Positions 1 through 6,100 of a stretch of 30,863 nt of DNA are shown in pieces (the stretch's first letter is position 1; every line of letters begins with the position of its first letter). The notes under the pieces were generated by a model. That model made no database searches. It saw nothing but the letters and a program-made list of their open reading frames with translations, and was not told the origin of the DNA. The translations under genes were made by a program, and so were the position numbers. This DNA comes from a virus: IMG/VR virus record IMGVR_UViG_3300025630_000034, positions 1 to 30,863 of that record; one strand, 5' to 3'.

Positions 1-2
1 AG

Positions 3-77
3 CTAGACATGTTGTATCTCAATCTATCAGGCACTTCTGCTCCAACCCTTGCAAGTATATATACCAAAGGAGAATAG
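3..77 (+). CDS. 3' end of an upstream plus-strand gene (partial)
   Basis: An open frame enters from the left edge and stops at TAG 75-77, giving about 24 residues that end in Thr-Lys-Gly-Glu. The function cannot be read from so little. Support for reality is contextual: its last codons and stop (AAA GGA GAA TAG) form the Shine-Dalgarno site of the gene starting at 84, six bases downstream. The same Lys-Gly-Glu-stop arrangement is seen at the minus-strand junction near 27980. A second frame (from base 2 to 121) is also open, so the choice of frame is an inference. Confidence 0.42.
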   Translation, partial: LDMLYLNLSGTSAPTLASIYTKGE

Positions 78-83
78 GAAGAG

Positions 84-296
84 ATGCAGACCACAGATGG
101 AATGACACCCTTAACGGATGAAGAGGATGTGTTCTTCTGCTACCTAAACCTGTGTATAGTCTACGCTGGTAGATTAATTTTTTATAATCAAAAGTTCCCA
201 GACTATTATATGAAGGGGTGGGTTGAGAACCGGCACGACAATTACCTGTCAGAGTTCTTTGATATTAAGATTTCCACCTTGGACCAAACCACTTGA
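84..296 (+). CDS. hypothetical 70-residue protein, plus strand
   Basis: Unrecognised small protein. The ATG is preceded by AAAGGAGAATAGGAAGAG, which closely matches the start sites of the minus-strand phage genes, so the start is well supported. Residues about 16-36 are rich in Phe, Leu, Tyr and Val with one Arg, and could be a short membrane or buried helix, but this is not convincing as a transmembrane segment. The N-terminus is acidic. It runs opposite to the late genes and its last 32 bases overlap the 3' end of the DUF1353 gene. It probably belongs to a separate plus-strand (early or middle) operon. Confidence 0.6.
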   Translation: MQTTDGMTPLTDEEDVFFCYLNLCIVYAGRLIFYNQKFPDYYMKGWVENRHDNYLSEFFDIKISTLDQTT

Positions 297-645
297 CCGC
301 CTTACTAATCGCGACCCTCTTCATGAAGGGAACCCCTAAGTCCTCGAGCATTTCGGTAAAGACCTGGTGCACCCTCTTGTGAGGGCGAGACTTTCTCTCG
401 CAGTATACGTCATGTATAACGGAGGCTTCGCGATAGTCTCCCGTCAATGGACTACCAATGATTGACCAAAAGAGCTTAGGGATACTAGCTCCGTTTATCT
501 TCTCACCCTTGCGAGCCACCCATAGCTTGCCATACTTGTCTCGATAAGAGAAGGGGGCTAGTAACTGAGCTGACTTGTCAATCCCTTTCTCCCTCAATAA
601 CTTTATCTGTACCTGCCCGTTAAACTTACCGTTCTTTTTTTTCAT
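265..645 (-). CDS. DUF1353-family phage protein
   Basis: A 126-residue protein carrying the DUF1353 signature: a Lys-Ile-Asn-Gly-Ala-Ser-Ile-Pro stretch, a Phe-Trp-Ser-Ile-Ile-Gly segment, then Gly-Asp-Tyr-Arg-Glu-Ala-Ser and a Val-Ile-His-Asp-Val-Tyr-Cys motif. The biochemical role of the family is not established; members are common near phage lysis and tail genes. The ATG at 645 overlaps the TGA of the M15 peptidase in an ATGA junction. An in-frame TTG at 657 would add four residues but lacks that logic. It is the last gene of the minus-strand late module. No terminator is visible between it and the converging plus-strand gene. Confidence 0.85.
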   Translation of the reverse strand: MKKKNGKFNGQVQIKLLREKGIDKSAQLLAPFSYRDKYGKLWVARKGEKINGASIPKLFWSIIGSPLTGDYREASVIHDVYCERKSRPHKRVHQVFTEMLEDLGVPFMKRVAISKAVKWFGPRWKS

Positions 646-1046
646 GATTGTATCCAACTTTCATCCTTACCATAAGGACTAACATGAACAAAACCTCTGC
701 CCTTGTGCCAGTAGACCTCGCCTACTACTAGCTTCTTCAAGTCCTCGTATAATAATTGTATCTCGAGTTTAGAACTATAGCAATCAACAGCGAAGATAAG
801 ATGACCATCCTCTGTGAATCGCCACACGTGATAGCTATTCTCGCTACCACCTATCTCTTCATTGTAAGCAGGGCTGCGGTACCCACTCGTAATAACCAAG
901 GGTACTCCCAAGTAATCCCGACAAGCTTGCATGTAGTGCATAGCTGCTATAGCTACGGGCGCCAGCCTCTCAGGAAACAAGTCAACAGGAGAGTGTATCA
1001 CCTCCTGTATTGTGAAATTCCTGGTACGTAGGTTTTGCCAGTTCAT
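642..1046 (-). CDS. M15-type zinc peptidase (putative endolysin)
   Basis: A 134-residue protein of the Peptidase M15 (D-Ala-D-Ala carboxypeptidase/endopeptidase) type, expected to cleave peptidoglycan cross-links for host lysis or entry. The sequence shows Ser-Gly-Tyr-Arg-Ser-Pro near residues 54-59, Ser-Tyr-His at 71-73, Phe-Ala-Val-Asp at 85-88 and Phe-Val-His-Val-Ser at 119-123. His73, Asp88 and His121 are the likely zinc ligands. The gap between the first two ligands is about eight residues longer than in the usual SxHxxGxAxD arrangement. There is no signal peptide, so a holin would be needed for a lysis role, and none is recognisable here. The weak ribosome site suggests coupling to the gene upstream. 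Confidence 0.85.
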   Translation of the reverse strand: MNWQNLRTRNFTIQEVIHSPVDLFPERLAPVAIAAMHYMQACRDYLGVPLVITSGYRSPAYNEEIGGSENSYHVWRFTEDGHLIFAVDCYSSKLEIQLLYEDLKKLVVGEVYWHKGRGFVHVSPYGKDESWIQS

Positions 1047-1048
1047 GG

Positions 1049-1450
1049 TTAAAGTGTAAACCCAAGGGTCATAACAACTCCTTGTGGTGGGGTCGTAGAC
1101 ACTGCGTCAATATCAATACGAAGGATGTCACCCTCTGCGACATCGTCATTCGCGACATCAATAACAGCTGCGGCTCCAGTAGAACTGTCTGTCTCGCCTG
1201 TCTCCACTATCACTACCGTTGAAAGCATGTCTGCCGCCTGAGTTACGTTGTGTATCTGTATATCTGTAGAGCCTGTTGTTCCCGCTGTGATCACAGCGAA
1301 TGCAACATAGGAGAGGTTCGCACCATCAAGGGTGTCAGGCACTCTGTAGTAGTACTTGCCGTCTCCAGTAGTTACATTCGTTGTGTAATCTATTACTGTA
1401 AAGGTTTCTCTTACGTTAGTCTGAGGTCCCTTGCTTCCCACTAGTGCCAT
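1049..1450 (-). CDS. small tail-fibre-like protein, paralogous to a fibre C-terminus
   Basis: A 133-residue Thr/Val/Asp-rich protein with no signal peptide. Its second half aligns by eye with the last ~125 residues of the 1839-residue fibre at 3194-8713: both have an Ala-Gly-Thr-Thr-Gly block followed by an Asp-Ile-x-Ile strand, then Gly-Asp-Ile-x-x-Ile-Asp-Ile-Asp and a Val-x-Thr-Thr turn. It is therefore probably a free-standing copy of a fibre head or tip domain, for example a tip cap or decoration. The start has a strong AAAGGAGAAAAAG site lying inside the preceding gene, which it overlaps by 35 bases. Confidence 0.75.
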   Translation of the reverse strand: MALVGSKGPQTNVRETFTVIDYTTNVTTGDGKYYYRVPDTLDGANLSYVAFAVITAGTTGSTDIQIHNVTQAADMLSTVVIVETGETDSSTGAAAVIDVANDDVAEGDILRIDIDAVSTTPPQGVVMTLGFTL

Positions 1451-1628
1451 TCTTTTTCTCCTTTACCTTAGGCTTGGCTTTCTTTTCTGGCTCTGGATTA
1501 GGGTTGAGCAAGATCTCGAAAGCTCTTATCAATAAGCCACACTCTTTGTATGGTCTTGTGCAAAGATAGTCATAAGCTAGTTTAACTAAATTTGCAGGTA
1601 TCTGTATCATTGGTTGTTTCTGTTCCAT
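1416..1628 (-). CDS. conserved-type small phage protein (70 residues)
   Basis: A small protein with an N-terminal helical part (Ile-Pro-Ala-Asn-Leu-Val, then a Tyr-Leu-Cys-Thr-Arg-Pro-Tyr-Lys-Glu segment) and a Lys/Pro/Glu-rich disordered tail. The 'YLxTRPYxE' pattern recurs in short phage proteins between tail and lysis genes, by my recollection; their role is unknown. The start is firm: AAGGAGAATAGAATAGA precedes the ATG, part of a 21-base block repeated exactly at 20286-20306. Its 3' end overlaps the next gene. Confidence 0.65.
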   Translation of the reverse strand: MEQKQPMIQIPANLVKLAYDYLCTRPYKECGLLIRAFEILLNPNPEPEKKAKPKVKEKKNGTSGKQGTSD

Positions 1629-1646
1629 TCTATTCTATTCTCCTTA
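1626..1646 (-). promoter_or_regulatory. strong translation-initiation block (copy 1)
   Basis: The start site of the 70-residue gene at 1416-1628. The same 21 bases occur at 20286-20306. Related shorter forms (AAGGAGAATA then 3-7 bases, then ATG) precede the genes starting at 22459, 27978 and 28261 on the minus strand and at 84 on the plus strand. Confidence 0.7.
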
Positions 1647-1655
1647 CCCCCTATT

Positions 1656-2732
1656 CTACACCATTAATACCTTTGGTACAAAGGTTGGAGCTCCACCGGA
1701 GTCTGTCTCCTCTGCGCCAATAGTATAGAAAGTACCAGGGCTACTAATATTATTATACGTTGTTAGCAGCCAGTTCGCACTCCTCGCAACACCGCTGAGT
1801 CTTATCTCGTCTAGTGTCCCATCGAAATCATCGCCACTGTTTCTAGTGCCGAAACTCATTTGAGTACCAAAGTAACTAATGGACCCGGAGATATTATAAC
1901 TATCTTTTTCATCACCATCCACATACAACTTAGAAGTTGATCCATCCCACGTAGCAGCGGCATGATACCAAGTGCCTGTATTAATATTACTCATTGCATA
2001 AGTTAAATTAGTCCAAGGGTTCCCGTTGATCCCAATGGAAGGTCTTAGGTAACTATTCCAAAACCAAAGCCCGTAGCCCTTGTTGGTTGAATCACCTCTA
2101 CAATAAAGCAGCACATCATTGCCCTTATTATCAGTATTAAACCAAACCTCAAAGCTTAAGGCGGAGGTTGGACACAAGTATGTATCAACACCTGTATCGA
2201 AAATTATATTATCAGTACTACCATTGAAATCAAAACCACCACCTAATACACCAGCAGCACTTGTAGCACTTGAACTAGCCGTTCCTTCATTAACCTGTTG
2301 AGAAGTACTACTAACTACATTCTCAGCACTAGATTCCCCAAGGTGATACACCCCTAGGAAGTCACTGTCCCAAACATTGTATGTCCCATACGTATCACTG
2401 TCACTAGGTTTCGTAGCACTGCCATTCCCGTAGTATATATAGAAATCAGTATCGCTACTACTGGAAAGAGTGCCATCTGTTGTGAAGTAGATCTGCCCAG
2501 TCTCAGCACCAGTGTCTACCGTATACATCTCACAGGCAACACGAGTATTACCATCAGATTTGCAAACTCTTATATCTCCACCATCGGACTTGACGTTAGA
2601 CCAGAAGCCGTGGCTGGTTCCAATGTCAGAGAGGTCTACCGCAATGGGGAAGTCAGTTAAGTCACCAGGGACTTTAGTATTGTCAATCGTAAGCTTTAAC
2701 CTATACGTCCAACTGCCATCAAACCAAGCCAT
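1656..2732 (-). CDS. DUF2341 + LamG/concanavalin-like adhesin
   Basis: A 358-residue protein with two recognisable parts. Residues ~1-125 look like DUF2341: a Trp-x-Tyr-Arg start, a 'DFPIAVDLSD' strand, and a Tyr-Ile-Tyr-Tyr-Gly-Asn-Gly segment followed by a Trp-Asp-x-Asp-Phe-x-Gly-Val-Tyr-His-Leu link. Residues ~160-345 look like a LamG/concanavalin A-type sandwich (Phe-Asp-Phe-Asn-Gly-Ser, Ser-Phe-Glu-Val-Trp-Phe, Thr-Trp-Tyr-His-Ala-Ala-Ala, Tyr-Val-Asp-Gly, Gly-Thr-Leu-Asp-Glu-Ile-Arg-Leu-Ser). Such folds bind glycans, so the likely role is host-surface recognition at the tail. No catalytic site is evident. TAA of the upstream gene directly abuts its ATG. Confidence 0.85.
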   Translation of the reverse strand: MAWFDGSWTYRLKLTIDNTKVPGDLTDFPIAVDLSDIGTSHGFWSNVKSDGGDIRVCKSDGNTRVACEMYTVDTGAETGQIYFTTDGTLSSSSDTDFYIYYGNGSATKPSDSDTYGTYNVWDSDFLGVYHLGESSAENVVSSTSQQVNEGTASSSATSAAGVLGGGFDFNGSTDNIIFDTGVDTYLCPTSALSFEVWFNTDNKGNDVLLYCRGDSTNKGYGLWFWNSYLRPSIGINGNPWTNLTYAMSNINTGTWYHAAATWDGSTSKLYVDGDEKDSYNISGSISYFGTQMSFGTRNSGDDFDGTLDEIRLSGVARSANWLLTTYNNISSPGTFYTIGAEETDSGGAPTFVPKVLMV

Positions 2733-3191
2733 TTAACACGTCTCTCTTACCACCACTGTTCCATTGAGTGTAACCTGTACTCTCTCTATACCATCCGCCG
2801 CTAAGAAGACTAAGTACTTAAGCCCAAGTGTATCTAGTGAAGTAGGGTTAACCTTAACTGGTCCACCCATTGCTGTTTCTAAAGCATTAAACTTATCCAG
2901 TAAATCTTGCTCTCTGTTTGGAGGATCAACCCAGTCTTTCATTATCCTTCCACTAAGGAAAGCTTCAACCTCAGTCTCGCCATCGTACTTGACTTGGATA
3001 GCTTGAGTAGCAGGGGTTAAAGCACCACTCTCTTGAATTATCCAAACAGGAATATCATGGCGCTCCATTGTTTTACCGCCATCAAGTTGAACTACTACAC
3101 CGCTGTTCGTCTCAGCCCTAGAGCTCGCCCCAATCTCACTTACATTCCCTGTTATTTCAGTCACTATTTGTTGTCTAGTCTTTGTTGCCAT
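2733..3191 (-). CDS. hypothetical tail-associated protein (152 residues)
   Basis: Not a family I recognise. The N-terminus is a polar helix (Arg-Gln-Gln-Ile-Val-Thr-Glu-Ile), the middle is mixed, residues ~100-115 could form a helix, and the C-terminus is beta-rich (Val-Gln-Val-Thr-Leu-Asn-Gly-Thr-Val-Val-Val). It lies between the giant fibre and the LamG adhesin, two bases after the former's stop and directly abutting the latter, so a role as fibre accessory or connector is inferred only from position. Confidence 0.6.
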   Translation of the reverse strand: MATKTRQQIVTEITGNVSEIGASSRAETNSGVVVQLDGGKTMERHDIPVWIIQESGALTPATQAIQVKYDGETEVEAFLSGRIMKDWVDPPNREQDLLDKFNALETAMGGPVKVNPTSLDTLGLKYLVFLAADGIERVQVTLNGTVVVRETC

Positions 3192-3193
3192 TC

Positions 3194-6100
3194 TTAACTC
3201 TCCCTTACTGCCATATATACAGTTAAACCTTTTGCTGCTGTTGTGTGAACAGAGTCAATATCTATTGTTATTATATCCCCTACTGATAAAGACGTGGTTG
3301 TCAAATCCGGCTTCGTTGTAGCAGTGGTCGTCGTCTTCTCCGCTGAATCGAAATCTAATTTATTGGTAGTCATGATACTTGTGCCACCAATACTTATATC
3401 TACAACCATTGTACCTGTTGTACCAGCTGTAGAGTTAGTTGCATATAAATAGAATGGAGAGCTATCACTCTGTAAGATCGTACCTGCTATTGGAGAGACA
3501 AAGTCTCCAGCTATATTGGTTGCAGCCGCACAGTCTGTATCTTTCTCTACAAGGTTGAACGTGAGCCATCTAATGTTTCTCTTTGAATCTTGGAACCCAT
3601 CAGGGGTCAATGCTCTCGTAGCATCAGTACCAGTATCTGTCTCAGCAGCTGTTGCAAGCTCAACTTTACCAGCAGTAGTGGTACTAGCAGCACTAACAAC
3701 TGCATCTACATTACCAGTCGTAACAGTTCCTACAGTTGTGATATTAGCTTGAGTAAAATGCTCATTAGCATCAAAATTAGCAGCCGCATCGTGGTCCACT
3801 ACAAAGTCCATATCACCAGTTGCGTCTTGGTAAGTGATCGTAATCCCCGTGTGCGTACCAGTCGCGTTTGAAATCAACTCCCCTGCATAGTCCTCTACTT
3901 GTTCTTGGCTGAGCGTAGCAGTTATATACCCACTATCGTTTGTCCATTGAGAAATATTACCCGACTTATTTGTAAATGTATCAGTCGTATCTCTACCTAC
4001 AAGAGTGTCTGTTGCTGATGGAAGGGTTAGCGTATAGTCAGAAGCGAGAGAAGCTGCTGTTGTTAATCCTATGCTATTCGTTCCATTTGCTGTGTCTTCA
4101 AACAATTTAACTGTAGCCTGTGAACCAGACCAACCTAGGAACTCATAAGCCCCTGCACCTTTTGACTGAAAAGCAAGCCCGACATTTGTATCGCTTCCGT
4201 AAGAGTAAAGTATAGGGCTACTCCCTGTTACACTATTTCCTATTTCGAGATAGTTTACCGCAGAAGTGTTTTTGTGAAACATCAACAGCTCATTACCTGA
4301 ATCATCAGTTATCCCGTTATGGTGATCAAATGAGATATTAAATCCGTTTGTATCTAAGTCCCCTCCCAGTTGCGGTGTAGTATCTTCAATTATATTAGAG
4401 ATACCGCCAACACTAATGGCTTCGATCTTGTCGTAAATATCTTTCTTGGTAGGAACCTCTAACGAACCACTCCAACCCGCTCCATACGCTTCATCCGGCA
4501 CTGTTACATCGCCAGAAAAAGCTCCTGTCCCAGTAACATCAAGAGCCGCTACTGGTGAACTGTTCTGAATACCCACATTCCCATCCGACTTGATATAAAT
4601 ATCTGGATTAGTTGTTGCATTGTTTACATATAACCCTAAACCATGACTGGTATTTGTACCAATTCCAAAGGAATCTTCTCCAGTACCATCAGTTGCGAAG
4701 AACTGGCCCACCCAGCCGGTACTTGTATAGAAAGTTGCAAGTGTTGGATCTGTTGAAGTTGCTGCGTTTTGCTTTGCGTAAAAAGGAACTGAGCCTGAAG
4801 AAGTTACAATATCTAAACCAGCAGCAGGAGAAGCATTATTAATCCCTACAAATTCCGTGTTTGCTTCAATCGTCACTTGTGGTGTTGCGAAGGCGCTATC
4901 ATTAGACAGTAAGATTAAATCCCTAGTTGTCCCAGTACCATTTTTAGCCGAAATAATTCCACTAGTACCAGTTGGACCATAGGTTCCATTTTTAAATGAC
5001 CCTAACCAAATCACACTGGAATTGTCAACGTCATTAGTTTCTTGAACAGTATAAGCAAGGTCAGAACCAGCAGCTTGACCATCTAAAACTATCTGCCCTT
5101 GAGCATAATCTGCGTGCGCCCATAAAGGAACAGCATGATCGTGACCCGCTGCATCCATCGTATCTGAGTCAGCTGTAATCTCAACTTGACCAAGAGTGTT
5201 AGAAGCTTGATTGACAGAGAGCTTCAAGTCCTTATCAAGGTTGAAGACTGCGGTTCCTCCGTTATCTTCAAACCGTAAATAGTTACCAGTGTAAGAAGCG
5301 ATTGAACGACCAAAGATTATATCGTCACCAACGACAGCTGGGAATACATTTAAAGCGCCACCAATATCAGTAGGAATACCCACAAACAGTCTATCGTTTG
5401 TAGGATCCCATGTTAAAGCTGCTTCAGATTCTGTACCACCACCACTAACTGTATAAACAAGCTCACCAGCATCAGCACCACTACGACCGCCACCGCCTAT
5501 TACACTCAGTACATCATCATTGTCAATCTTTCTAAATTCAGCTGCTGATGTATCCCAATAAACCCACTTATCACCAGATGCTACACCTGTAAATTCAGTT
5601 AGTAAATCTGCATCATAAATCAATGGGTGCTCAGAACCAATAACTCCTGCCGTCCAAACGTCTGCGCTCTCATCCCAATATAAGGCTGAATTAGTACTAG
5701 TACCACGTTCAACTTCAATCCCCACATCAGCTGAAGGAACCCCCGCCTCATCATCATTTAAGACAATTGTATCTGTATCAAAGTTAACTGTTGTTGCCTT
5801 AACTTCAAAGGTTCCACCTTCTGAATAAAAACTCTCGCATCTTAAATCTGCATAATCAGTGTCTGCATTGTTCCTAACCTGCATCTCACCTGAGCTTTCA
5901 ATCAATTGAACCTTGGTTATTAACCCAACCTGTAAAGCTCCATGTGCCCAAATGTCACCAGCCTCACCAGTTGTTCCAACCTGTAAAGTATTACCTGCTG
6001 TCGTGAATGTAAATGCATCTTCACCTGTAAAGTTAGTTCCATCTGCGTAAACTACATGACCGTTAGTCACACTTGAACCTGCAAGGTAATCAACCTCACT

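Noticed and set aside
2-121. Second open frame at the left edge, ending in TGA at 119-121
   Set aside because: It overlaps the 70-residue gene by 38 bases and lacks the stop/ribosome-site junction that supports the frame ending at 77.
631-645. T-rich run on the plus strand near 634-642 as a terminator
   Set aside because: It is the Lys codons at the start of the DUF1353 gene on the minus strand and has no adjoining stem.
756-1031. Plus-strand ORFs opposite the M15, fibre, capsid, portal and ejection genes (for example 756-1031, 10848-11168, 13216-13677, 24105-24404)
   Set aside because: All lie antisense to well-supported genes, lack ribosome sites, and have low-complexity or Ser/Cys/Leu-rich translations typical of shadow frames.
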